Origin: an uncultured Porphyromonadaceae bacterium
Lineage (GTDB): Bacteria > Bacteroidota > Bacteroidia > Bacteroidales > Muribaculaceae
Assembly (NCBI GenBank): GCA_900540625.1
Contig: UQGP01000029.1
Span: 1-31,584, forward strand
Reading direction: 5' to 3'
DNA length: 31,584 nucleotides
Part shown: positions 1 through 7,159 of the stretch, one piece after another
How positions within the stretch are numbered: the stretch's first letter is position 1
How the letters are laid out: every line of letters begins with the position of its first letter
Notes under the pieces: model-generated
Databases searched by the model: none
Seen by the model: the letters and a program-made list of their open reading frames with translations, nothing else
What the model was told of the DNA's origin: nothing
Position numbers and translations under genes: made by a program

Positions 1-273
1 GGGCTAGCCCCGTAGTGAGAGGCTAATGTTTTTGCACTTCGTTTAAGAATCTACAGAAAAAAACGACCTGAGGGAAGTTGTTTGATGCGTTTTTTTTGAA
101 AAGGACGTTATTATCCAAAAGCTGCGATGTGTAGATTTGCGGTTTTCCGGCTGTCCGTAATCGCATACTCAAATTGTGCAATCGGTTGGTGCGAGACGCA
201 AGCCGACATACCCATTTGTGAGTATTTTTGGCCTGTTTGGCGCTTAATGTTTTTATATTAAGTTGTATATGTG
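1..273. other. Intergenic region upstream of the first surface-protein gene
   Basis: No coding region can be supported here. The first ten bases, GGGCTAGCCC, form a perfect palindrome, possibly the end of a hairpin from the preceding unit. An isolated ATACTCA half-site at 165-171 matches, on the opposite strand, one arm of the paired box at 205-226. The rest is AT-rich and unremarkable. Confidence 0.5.
205..226 (+). promoter_or_regulatory. Imperfect inverted-repeat box upstream of the promoter (candidate regulator site)
   Basis: ATACCCA (208-214), a 4-nt spacer and TGAGTAT (219-225) form an inverted repeat with one mismatch. Read as heptamers it is TACCCAT-2 nt-GTGAGTA, the 7-2-7 geometry of NarL/LuxR-type response-regulator sites. 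It lies about 48 nt upstream of the -7 box at 274-281. A closely similar box occurs at 10534-10555, also upstream of a surface-protein gene. The regulator is unknown; the similarity is seen, the function is inferred. Confidence 0.4.
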
Positions 274-281
274 TAATTTTG
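274..281 (+). promoter_or_regulatory. -7 promoter element for the 380-2176 gene
   Basis: TAATTTTG fits the Bacteroidetes -7 consensus TAnnTTTG. No good TTTG box lies at the usual 19-21 nt upstream, so the promoter may depend on an activator, which fits the inverted-repeat box just upstream. It would leave a leader of about 90 nt before the start at 380. Confidence 0.5.
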
Positions 282-379
282 CGCCGACAAAAACCGCGTC
301 TTTATAGCAGGGCCTTCTTTATGAGGGACCAATGACTGACGGGTGAAAACAATTGAAAACACACAGATTTAACAACAGA

Positions 380-2176
380 ATGCTTATGAAACTTATTACA
401 ACGACATTAGCAGCAATGCTTTTGGGTGCGGCCACCGTTATGGCAGCTCCCGCCGCTCCCACTGCCGAATGGGCAAACTTCGTAAACGGTCCTCTCGCTT
501 CGGGTTCGATGACCCGCAGCATCAAGGCCACGGAGGATGGCTCGGCCATCTATTGGATGGGCTCGGCCGCCACGCACAGCGCCGGTGATGCCGCCACGTA
601 TGCCGGCGAAACAATCTTCAGCAGTCCCGTGGACGTGCAGCGCAACACCAACAACAACCTCATAATCATGCGTCTTGACGCACAGGGCAAGAAGGTGTGG
701 AGCCTTTACAGCTCGTACGGCGATGCTGCCAGTAATAACGGCGGCCTCGATATTCTTCCTGACGGATCTATCGTTTTTGTCGCAGTTATGCGCCATGACG
801 AAAAGGCTGATATGCTGGCCCATCCGTTGACAATCGTAGATGGGACGGGCGTGTCTACGGACGTGTATCCCGCTGTCGATGAATACCGCAACGTAGGCAT
901 CGTAGGCCATCTGTCTGCCGACGGTAAACTGCTGGGCTACGGCGTCATTGATGTCGACGCCATAGAAGTCCCGGCTGACGGAAGCACGAAAAAAGTACGT
1001 GCCGGCCTGTTCGTGGACGACCTTGCAGTTGCCCCCGACGGCAATATCTTTATCAGTGGCAACTACCGCGCCACCATGCACCTCAAGGACCAAGCCGGCA
1101 ATACGGTGACATTCACGCCCAAGTATATCAATGGTTGGAACGGCGATGCACAGAAGGCTGCCGGTGATATGTATCTGCTCAAACTTACCCCCGAAGGCCG
1201 TATCCTCGGCTCGCTCGAAGCACAGGGCACCGGCATCAACAACGGCCATATCAGCAATGTCGTATACGACCGCGGCATCCTCTACCTCTACGGCAAGTAT
1301 GACGTTGTCTCGGGCGAGGATTTTACAGCCACACTGGCCGGCGCGCCTTTGTGTAACACCGGCGTTGTAAACCTCTATCTTGCGGCTGTTGACGCCACCA
1401 CCTTTGCCTCCGAATGGCACACCAATATTGTGGGCGAGAAAGACAGCAACAACTCGTGCGTCATGCAGAACTCCGGCATCAACGTCGGCAACGGCAATGT
1501 ATGGTTCTGCGGTCAGTACAACGGTAAATTCTATCCCCAGGGCAACGAAGAACTCGGCGTGACCAGCACCAACCGTATGCGCGAAGGTATGCTCGTCAAG
1601 TTTGACGCCGTTACCGGCAAGTGGATTAAGGGCGTAAGCTCTCCCGCTTCGTTCGGCGCCGCCGCTTACACCGGCCTCACCGCCTACCAGGATGCTTTGG
1701 TCAACACCACCACTCCGGACAAGGTCTACGTTTTCGGTTACACGATGAAGAACACCATCGGCGTCTTCCTGCGTCCTTACAACGCCAATACACTTGAGGC
1801 CGATCCCGAAGACTCGTGGTCGCTGGTAACCGGCGTTAAGGGCAACGGCTTCAATGCCGCAATACCTTTGTCCTTCAACATCGCCTACAAACCCAAGGCC
1901 GGCCTTGCATTCACAGATGCACGCGGCCGTGGCGGTATGTGTGCTGCCGGACTCGAAACGGCAAATACCGGCTCGTCCTTCGCCATCCAGATAGCCAAGT
2001 TCCGTCTTCCCGAGCAGTTGTTTGACGGGGTATCCGACATCATCAGCGATAACGACAACGCTACCGCCCCCGTCGAATACTATGATCTGCAAGGTCGCCG
2101 CGTCAGCGACACTCCCGCTGCCGGTCTGTACATTCGCCGTCAAGGCACTCAGGCCACCAAGGTACTCATTCGCTAA
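380..2176 (+). CDS. Secreted beta-propeller-like protein with T9SS-like C-terminal tail (paralog 1)
   Basis: A 598-residue exported protein of unknown substrate. The ATG at 380 is chosen because it gives the same N-terminus as the downstream paralog (MLMK...TTT.AAMLLG), followed by a signal peptide ending near VMA-APAAP; the frame is open up to a TTG at 353, which adds nine unlikely residues. The body has recurring blade-like segments such as DGSAIYWMG, DGNIFISGNY, LYLYGKYD, VWFCGQYNGKF and VYVFGYTMK, consistent with a beta-propeller of the kind seen in SBBP-type proteins. The last 35 or so residues (EYYDLQGRRVSDTPAAGLYI... ending KVLIR) resemble the sorting tail of type IX secretion cargo. 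It has its own promoter and terminator. Fold and tail are motif-based; biological role unknown. Confidence 0.85.
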   Translation: MLMKLITTTLAAMLLGAATVMAAPAAPTAEWANFVNGPLASGSMTRSIKATEDGSAIYWMGSAATHSAGDAATYAGETIFSSPVDVQRNTNNNLIIMRLDAQGKKVWSLYSSYGDAASNNGGLDILPDGSIVFVAVMRHDEKADMLAHPLTIVDGTGVSTDVYPAVDEYRNVGIVGHLSADGKLLGYGVIDVDAIEVPADGSTKKVRAGLFVDDLAVAPDGNIFISGNYRATMHLKDQAGNTVTFTPKYINGWNGDAQKAAGDMYLLKLTPEGRILGSLEAQGTGINNGHISNVVYDRGILYLYGKYDVVSGEDFTATLAGAPLCNTGVVNLYLAAVDATTFASEWHTNIVGEKDSNNSCVMQNSGINVGNGNVWFCGQYNGKFYPQGNEELGVTSTNRMREGMLVKFDAVTGKWIKGVSSPASFGAAAYTGLTAYQDALVNTTTPDKVYVFGYTMKNTIGVFLRPYNANTLEADPEDSWSLVTGVKGNGFNAAIPLSFNIAYKPKAGLAFTDARGRGGMCAAGLETANTGSSFAIQIAKFRLPEQLFDGVSDIISDNDNATAPVEYYDLQGRRVSDTPAAGLYIRRQGTQATKVLIR

Positions 2177-2207
2177 AATCGTCGGCCTTAGGCCGCAGAT
2201 GATATAA

Positions 2208-2254
2208 ACGCGAGGGCATCCGACGAATATGTCGAATGTCCTCGCGTCGTTTTA
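2208..2254 (+). terminator. Rho-independent terminator after paralog 1
   Basis: ACGCGAGGGCAT pairs with ATGTCCTCGCGT (one G-U pair), extended by CGAC/GTCG around a GAATAT loop, then a T-rich tract begins. It shares the GCGAGGGC core with the terminator of the next gene, as expected if the two units arose by duplication. Confidence 0.85.
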
Positions 2255-2355
2255 TTTGGCTTATAGCCCTTTAATTTTTGGGGCTGCAATTTGTCATTGT
2301 TCGCCATATTCGGGTATACAAAAGATGCCGTCGGCGCAGATTGATGCGAAAATAC

Positions 2356-2386
2356 TTGCAGTTGTGGTCGGTGATGATTAATTTTG
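2356..2386 (+). promoter_or_regulatory. Promoter for the 2501-4276 gene
   Basis: The -7 box TAATTTTG is at 2379-2386, identical to the one at 274-281, with a partial -33 box TTG at 2356-2358 and 20 nt between. A half-site GGGTAT at 2311-2316, about 65 nt upstream, may be a remnant of the inverted-repeat box found upstream of 274 and 10606. Confidence 0.5.
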
Positions 2387-2500
2387 CAACGTAATGACAC
2401 CGTCCCGGCGGTGGAACACGCAATTTGCGACAATCCGTTGTGGCGCCGATGCAAATATGCGCCGATGTAGCAGATAATTATCCAATATATACAATATCAG

Positions 2501-4276
2501 ATGCTTATGAAGAAATTTACTACGACGTTTGCAGCAATGCTTTTGGGCCTTGTCCCGGCAATGGCTGCGCCCACGGCTCCGGCCGGACAATGGGCCAATA
2601 CGGTGAACAGTACCGCCTCTACCGGTACGATCAATAACGCCCTTGCGGTTACCGACGACGGCTCGGCGATATACTGGATGGGCGCCGGTGCCACCAAGAC
2701 GAGTTCCGATGTTGTGTCGTACAATGGTGACGCCATCATCTCCAATCCCGTAGCCACCACCCGTGGCAGTGCCAACAATAACCTCGTAATCATGCGCCTT
2801 GATGCTTCCGGCAATAAGGTTTGGTCAGTCGTAAGCACTTATGGCGACGCAGCTTCCGGCAACGGCGGCATCACCCTGCTGCCCGACGGCTCGCTGTCCT
2901 TTGTCACGGTTATGCGCCATGACGAGGGCGAGCTTTGCTCCAAACCGCTGGTGATTGTCGATGCCGAAGGAACTGCCACCGAGGTCTACGGCGCCACCGA
3001 GACGGCACACTACGTTGCTGTTGTAGCGCATCTTAGCGCCGCCGGCAAACTGCTGTCTTACGGCGTTATCGACCCGGAGGTTCTGAAACTGGAGAAGGAC
3101 GTAACCTCGGCTATATTTGTCAAAGACATTGTAGCCACCGCCGACGGTAATATCCTTGTAGGCGGCAATTACCGTTCGACGCTGCACCTTAAAGATGCTG
3201 CAGGTAAGCAAGTCACCCTTGCGCCAAAGTATTTGGAAGGCTGGACCGGAGATGCACAGAAGGCTGCCGGTGATATGTTCCTGTTCAAACTTACGCCCGA
3301 CGGACGCCTGCTGTCATCGCTCGAGGCTCAGGGTTCGGGCCTCACCAACGGCACGATAAACAGTATAGCGGTGAAGGATTCGCGCGTATACCTTTTGGGT
3401 AGTTACAATGTTGTCGAGGGTGCCGACTTTACCGCCACATTCGCCGGCAAGGCATTGAGCGCCACCGGCGTCACCAACTACTTCGCCACCTGTCTGAACG
3501 AGGCCGATCTTACCGGCGTATGGCATACCAATATCGTAGGCCAAAAAGTCAACAACAATTGTGTCCTGCAAAACCCCGGTCTTGCCGTGGCTGCGGGCAA
3601 AGTCTTTGTCTGCGGACAATTCTCCGGCAAATTCTATCCCGAAGGGGCAGAGGACAAAGCCGTGACCAGCACCACCAAAGTGCGTGAAGGATTTCTTGCA
3701 AGTCTTGATGCCGCTACCGGTAATTGGAATGTCGGCGTCAGCTCGATGGACTCCTTCGGCGAAGCTACATACGTCGGCCTCACCGGGTATCTGGACGTAA
3801 TAACGACCGATGTAACTCCCGGTAAAGTGTATGTCTACGGATATACAATGAAAGGCGGTATTGGCGCATTCCTGCGTCCCTATGACGCCGCTACGCTCAA
3901 GGCCAATACTTACGATGCGTGGACGCTTGTAGCCGGTATCGCCGGCGACGGCGCTGTTGCCGGAATGCTCACTGCCACTAATATAGCGTATGCACCGACT
4001 GCCAGTATCGCCGTATGCGATGTACGCGGCAAAAACGGTATACAGCCTGCCTGTATGGAAGTGCGCAATCTCGGATCGACATTTATCTCGCTTATCACCA
4101 AATTCGAACTTCCTGCCGAGCTCGGCGCAGTCAATGACATTGTTGTCGATAACGACAATGCCGCCGCCCCCGTCGAATATTACGATCTGCAAGGTCGTCG
4201 CGTCAGCGATACGCCCGCAGCCGGTCTGTATATTCGCCGCCAAGGCACTCAGGCCGTCAAGGTCTTAGTGCGCTAA
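2501..4276 (+). CDS. Secreted beta-propeller-like protein with T9SS-like C-terminal tail (paralog 2)
   Basis: A 591-residue paralog of the preceding gene, colinear with it over the full length. Signal peptide MLMKKFTTTFAAMLLGLVPAMA precedes the mature protein; a second in-frame ATG at 2507 is also possible. The same block motifs recur (DGSAIYWMGAG, DGNILVGGNYRSTLHLKDAAG, VFVCGQFSGKFYPEG, VYVYGYTMKGGIGAFLRPY). The C-terminal tail beginning EYYDLQGRRVSDTPAAGLYI is nearly identical to that of paralog 1, more conserved than the body, which suggests selection on the export signal or recent conversion. A surface or secreted location through a type IX-like route is inferred. Own promoter upstream and a strong terminator downstream make it monocistronic. 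The ligand or enzymatic role, if any, is unknown. Confidence 0.85.
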   Translation: MLMKKFTTTFAAMLLGLVPAMAAPTAPAGQWANTVNSTASTGTINNALAVTDDGSAIYWMGAGATKTSSDVVSYNGDAIISNPVATTRGSANNNLVIMRLDASGNKVWSVVSTYGDAASGNGGITLLPDGSLSFVTVMRHDEGELCSKPLVIVDAEGTATEVYGATETAHYVAVVAHLSAAGKLLSYGVIDPEVLKLEKDVTSAIFVKDIVATADGNILVGGNYRSTLHLKDAAGKQVTLAPKYLEGWTGDAQKAAGDMFLFKLTPDGRLLSSLEAQGSGLTNGTINSIAVKDSRVYLLGSYNVVEGADFTATFAGKALSATGVTNYFATCLNEADLTGVWHTNIVGQKVNNNCVLQNPGLAVAAGKVFVCGQFSGKFYPEGAEDKAVTSTTKVREGFLASLDAATGNWNVGVSSMDSFGEATYVGLTGYLDVITTDVTPGKVYVYGYTMKGGIGAFLRPYDAATLKANTYDAWTLVAGIAGDGAVAGMLTATNIAYAPTASIAVCDVRGKNGIQPACMEVRNLGSTFISLITKFELPAELGAVNDIVVDNDNAAAPVEYYDLQGRRVSDTPAAGLYIRRQGTQAVKVLVR

Positions 4277-4303
4277 TCTCCGGCTTTTATAAGGCATAAA
4301 CGC

Positions 4304-4346
4304 GAGGGCGTTCGATAATTCCATCGAACGCCCTCGTGCCGTTTTT
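4304..4346 (+). terminator. Rho-independent terminator after paralog 2
   Basis: A perfect 13-bp stem, GAGGGCGTTCGAT (4304-4316) with ATCGAACGCCCTC (4323-4335), loop AATTCC, then GTGCCG and a run of five T. Confidence 0.9.
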
Positions 4347-4432
4347 ATATGCTCGAGGCATGGTGTCGAGGCGTTGGTCGCCTTCCCAAAATATGCGGAC
4401 GAAAAAAAGTTGCTTGTTTTTTTGAAAAAAAT

Positions 4433-4463
4433 TTTGTGTGTACGGGAATTCTGTGTAACTTTG
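4433..4463 (+). promoter_or_regulatory. Promoter of the tRNA-Asn gene
   Basis: TTTG (4433-4436), 19 nt, TAACTTTG (4456-4463): a full match to the Bacteroidetes housekeeping promoter. Transcription would start near 4470, about 70 nt before the tRNA. The leader is GC-rich (an AATCCCCGG-AGGGGG segment) and would be removed during tRNA maturation. Confidence 0.8.
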
Positions 4464-4540
4464 CACCGCAAATCCCCGGAGGGGGAGCGCCGCAGGATGC
4501 AATCATCGCGGTTGCGCACTGTTGTATAAAAATGATACAC

Positions 4541-4614
4541 GCTTCAATAGCTCAGTCGGTTAGAGCATCTGACTGTTAATCAGAGGGTCGTTGGTTCGAG
4601 TCCATCTTGAAGCG
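4541..4614 (+). tRNA. tRNA-Asn (anticodon GTT)
   Basis: The cloverleaf is complete: acceptor GCTTCAA/TTGAAGC, D stem GCTC/GAGC, anticodon stem TCTGA/TCAGA with loop CTGTTAA (anticodon 4575-4577), variable loop GGGTC, T arm GTTGG-TTCGAGT-CCATC, discriminator G. CCA is not encoded. The T stem has one T-T mismatch at its second pair, unusual for a housekeeping tRNA. Flanked by its own promoter and terminator. Confidence 0.97.
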
Positions 4615-4621
4615 CATGAAG

Positions 4622-4654
4622 GCGAGGAACATCCGCAAGTTCCTCGCTTTTTTT
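4622..4654 (+). terminator. Rho-independent terminator of tRNA-Asn
   Basis: GCGAGGAAC (4622-4630) pairs perfectly with GTTCCTCGC (4639-4647) across an 8-nt loop, followed by seven T. Confidence 0.92.
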
Positions 4655-4951
4655 GTGCCGTTATCGGTATGTACTATTACTGTCTATGAAAGAAACGCAT
4701 CGTGTCCCTGTATACGAATTACCGAAAATAGCCGATGAAGGGCGACCGCTAAAAACAATCGGCTTGAAAAACAAAAAGTCGGTAAAAACGCCGAACTCTG
4801 ACCGGAATAAGCCGAAAGATGTGGTTTTCCGAATTTATCTCGATGCGTTGTTGTTTAATGTATCATTTTGCTAATAAGGTGGTTAATGTATTTTTTACGA
4901 TTGCCTGAAAAAACAAAATTCCATAAGTGCGACTGTTTTTTTTGCAAAAGT
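4655..4951. other. Intergenic gap between tRNA-Asn and the next operon
   Basis: About 300 bases with no supported gene. A 73-codon open frame at 4653-4874 starts inside the terminator T-run, is Lys-rich without recognisable motifs, and is judged chance. The region is AT-rich towards the promoter that follows. Confidence 0.5.
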
Positions 4952-4983
4952 CTTGTGTGATATGATAATTAAGTGTACTTTTG
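4952..4983 (+). promoter_or_regulatory. Promoter of the 5218-7038 operon
   Basis: CTTG (4952-4955), 20 nt, TACTTTTG (4976-4983). This predicts a transcript start near 4990 and therefore a long 5' leader of about 230 nt before the ATG at 5218. Confidence 0.6.
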
Positions 4984-4989
4984 CGACCG

Positions 4990-5217
4990 AAAAATATTTT
5001 TAAATAGTAATCCAAGGCATGGATACACTATTAGACATTCTACATGATATCGCCGTTAGGCGACACCATTATTTCTGATACGACAGGTGTCATACACCTG
5101 CCGCAATTCTACATATTACATGTATATATTACATGGATGTACGTCCAAGGTAGATACATTTCGAAAGATACATTTCAGAATACATAAAAAGTATAACCCA
5201 ATCAAACAACACTGCTT
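4990..5217 (+). promoter_or_regulatory. Long 5' leader with a small hairpin
   Basis: The leader contains CGCC-GTTA-GGCG (5051-5062) and CAGGTG-TCATA-CACCTG (5084-5100), both perfect short stems, then an AT-rich stretch with repeated ACAT/TACAT words up to the start codon. No known riboswitch consensus was recognised. Its length suggests post-transcriptional control, but this is only inference. Confidence 0.3.
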
Positions 5218-5679
5218 ATGAGAAAAATTACTTTCTTGCTGGCCATATTGGTGAGCATTTGCGGTTTTGCAGCGGAAGTGGAGCCTGACGCCGTCAGGGT
5301 TACACCGACCAACGGCGACCCTGTGGTGTTTCTGTTCACGTCCAATCCGGAGGTGACCTACACTGACACCGGAGCGACAATCGCGACCAAAGGCCAAGAC
5401 CCCGTGACTTTCGATTTTGATGACATCCAATTCATCGACTTCGTAAAATACGATGCTGTGGACGACGTTGTGGCACCGGCCGTGACCCTGCGTGTGACGC
5501 AGGACGCACTGCTCATATCCAACGCCGAGGCCGGCAGCGTGCTCTCAATCTACTCGCTTGACGGACGTTGTGTACTCAATACCACGATCCCCGAGTCTTT
5601 CAGTGTCAGTCGCTCGGAACTCAACAAGGGCGTCTACATCGTTACAATCAATAAAACAGCATTCAAAATCATACTCTAA
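5218..5679 (+). CDS. Small secreted protein with T9SS-like C-terminal tail
   Basis: A 153-residue protein. MRKITFLLAILVSICGFAA is a clear signal peptide. The mature part begins with a strand-rich segment (residues about 25-80: DPVVFLFTSNPEVTYT, then PVTFDFDDIQFIDF) like the 'KITF' N-terminal module common in Bacteroidales surface proteins and also seen at the start of the next gene product. The C-terminal half (about 88-153: SVLSIYSLDGRCVL ... ELNKGVYIVTINKTAFKIIL) has the pattern of a type IX sorting domain. The protein is thus little more than a small beta module and a sorting tail. It is the first gene of an operon, with the next start 6 nt after its stop. Role unknown; perhaps a surface attachment or accessory subunit. 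Confidence 0.75.
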   Translation: MRKITFLLAILVSICGFAAEVEPDAVRVTPTNGDPVVFLFTSNPEVTYTDTGATIATKGQDPVTFDFDDIQFIDFVKYDAVDDVVAPAVTLRVTQDALLISNAEAGSVLSIYSLDGRCVLNTTIPESFSVSRSELNKGVYIVTINKTAFKIIL

Positions 5680-5685
5680 CACACA

Positions 5686-7038
5686 ATGAACAAGATACTT
5701 TACGCAGTACTCGTCGCCGCTGTAGGCTTCGGCACGGCCAATGCCCAGCAGAAGATGATGAAAATAGAATACAAGGACGGCACCGAAGAACTGAGAAACG
5801 TGTCCGAGGTGTCCAAAATCACCTTTATCAACGAAGGTCAGGTAGATCCGTCAACCAAGATGGTAGACCTCGGCTTATCCGTAAAATGGGCTACATACAA
5901 TGTCGGCGCCTCCAACCCCTGGGAAGAAGGCAACTTCTACGCTTACGGCGAAATCGAGCCTAAGAGCGAGTACACCCTCGAGAACTACAAGTGGTACTGC
6001 GACTGGGAAGGTGAAGACCACGATCAGTGGGAAGAGTACTACAAACTGGGAGCCACAATCACCGGAACGAACTATGACGTAGCACATGTCAAGTGGGGTG
6101 ACCAATGGCGCATACCTACACGCGATGAGTGGCGCGAACTTATCAATAACTGCGAATTCACTTGGACCGGAATGAACGGCGTAACCGGTGCCGTAGTCAC
6201 CTCGCGCATCAACGGCAACAGCATCTTCCTGCCCGCCGCCGGCAATATGGTGGGCTCGGAGCATACCCACGACCAGCTCGGATGCTTCTACTGGACCTCC
6301 ACCGAATACGAGCAGTCCGACATCACGCAGGAATGCCGCAACTACCGCGCCAACATCGATGCCTCCAACCGCTCGGCCGAAGGATATGACTATCCCGATG
6401 TAGGCTTCTCGATACGTCCCGTATATGGTCCCGTGCCAGCCGAGACGCTGCCCACATATACCGCACCCTCCGAGCCGGTAGACCTCGGCCTGTCCGTAAA
6501 ATGGGCTCCGTTCAACATCGGCGCCAAAGCCGCCTCCGAGACCGGAGACTTTATCTGCTGGGGCGAGCTTACCGAAAAGCAGTACAGCCATGTCTACAAC
6601 TACAAATGGTATAACGTTCTGACCGATGAATATATCGAAATAGGCGACCAAATCTCCAATACTCAGTACGATGCAGCCAAAGCACTCTGGGGCAATGGTT
6701 GGCGTCTGCCTTCCGAGGCTGAAATCAAAGAACTCCTCGAAAAATGCACATGGACAGCCGAAACATACGGATATACCGTTACCGGCCCCAACGGCAAAAG
6801 CATCTTCCTGCCTGCTTGCGGAATGCAGGGCTACAAAGGTGCGCCACGCGGCTCCATCCAGAGCGGATACTATATGACCGGTAACGCTAATGTCAATACC
6901 GACAAAACCGGCAAGAAGATGACGAGCATAGCTGTAACACTGCGCTTTTCGCGTGGTGTAGGCAACAAGTTCAATGCTCCTCAGGTGACCTTCAGCTCCA
7001 AGGCCGGCGGTATTCAGATACGCCCCGTTCACGACTAA
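5686..7038 (+). CDS. Secreted protein with two FISUMP/DUF1566-like domains
   Basis: A 450-residue exported protein with signal peptide MNKILYAVLVAAVGFGTANA. A short module (residues about 21-50, YKDGTEELRNVSEVSKITF) precedes two tandem copies of one domain, about 58-248 and 263-450. Each opens with VDLGLSVKWA..N(V/I)GA, continues with a GE...Y..YKWY segment and an RIPTRDEW or RLPSEAEI signature, has SIFLPA.G, and ends in a G.SIRPV or GIQIRPV strand. This is the pattern of the Fibrobacter-succinogenes-major-paralog (FISUMP)/DUF1566 family, with a C-type-lectin-like fold, common on Bacteroidales cell surfaces. The duplication suggests a multivalent binder. Ligand unknown. It is co-transcribed with the preceding gene (6-nt spacing). 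Confidence 0.8.
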   Translation: MNKILYAVLVAAVGFGTANAQQKMMKIEYKDGTEELRNVSEVSKITFINEGQVDPSTKMVDLGLSVKWATYNVGASNPWEEGNFYAYGEIEPKSEYTLENYKWYCDWEGEDHDQWEEYYKLGATITGTNYDVAHVKWGDQWRIPTRDEWRELINNCEFTWTGMNGVTGAVVTSRINGNSIFLPAAGNMVGSEHTHDQLGCFYWTSTEYEQSDITQECRNYRANIDASNRSAEGYDYPDVGFSIRPVYGPVPAETLPTYTAPSEPVDLGLSVKWAPFNIGAKAASETGDFICWGELTEKQYSHVYNYKWYNVLTDEYIEIGDQISNTQYDAAKALWGNGWRLPSEAEIKELLEKCTWTAETYGYTVTGPNGKSIFLPACGMQGYKGAPRGSIQSGYYMTGNANVNTDKTGKKMTSIAVTLRFSRGVGNKFNAPQVTFSSKAGGIQIRPVHD

Positions 7039-7100
7039 AAAAAAGCACCTGTCGTGACAAAGCGATCCATCGCGGGATTGATCAGTCCTGCTTAATAATG

Positions 7101-7136
7101 GCGGGGACTGCACCGAAAATGCGTCCCCGCTTTCTT
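7101..7136 (+). terminator. Terminator-like hairpin between two surface-protein genes
   Basis: GCGGGGAC (7101-7108) pairs with GTCCCCGC (7123-7130), with GCA/TGC inside, followed by TTTCTT. It sits only about 24 nt before the next start codon and no TAnnTTTG promoter is visible between them, so it may allow partial read-through into the 7160 gene. Confidence 0.7.
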
Positions 7137-7159
7137 AAAAAAATAAAACAAGAAATAAA

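Noticed and set aside
407..2143. Long minus-strand ORF of 578 codons opposite paralog 1
   Set aside because: It mirrors the codon pattern of a well-supported plus-strand gene with signal peptide and tail, and has no family features. The same holds for long antisense frames at 3314-4243, 5875-7113, 13400-14968 and 23619-25424.
4653..4874. 73-codon plus-strand ORF after tRNA-Asn
   Set aside because: It starts in the T-run of the tRNA terminator, has no promoter or recognisable motif, and ends in AT-rich sequence.
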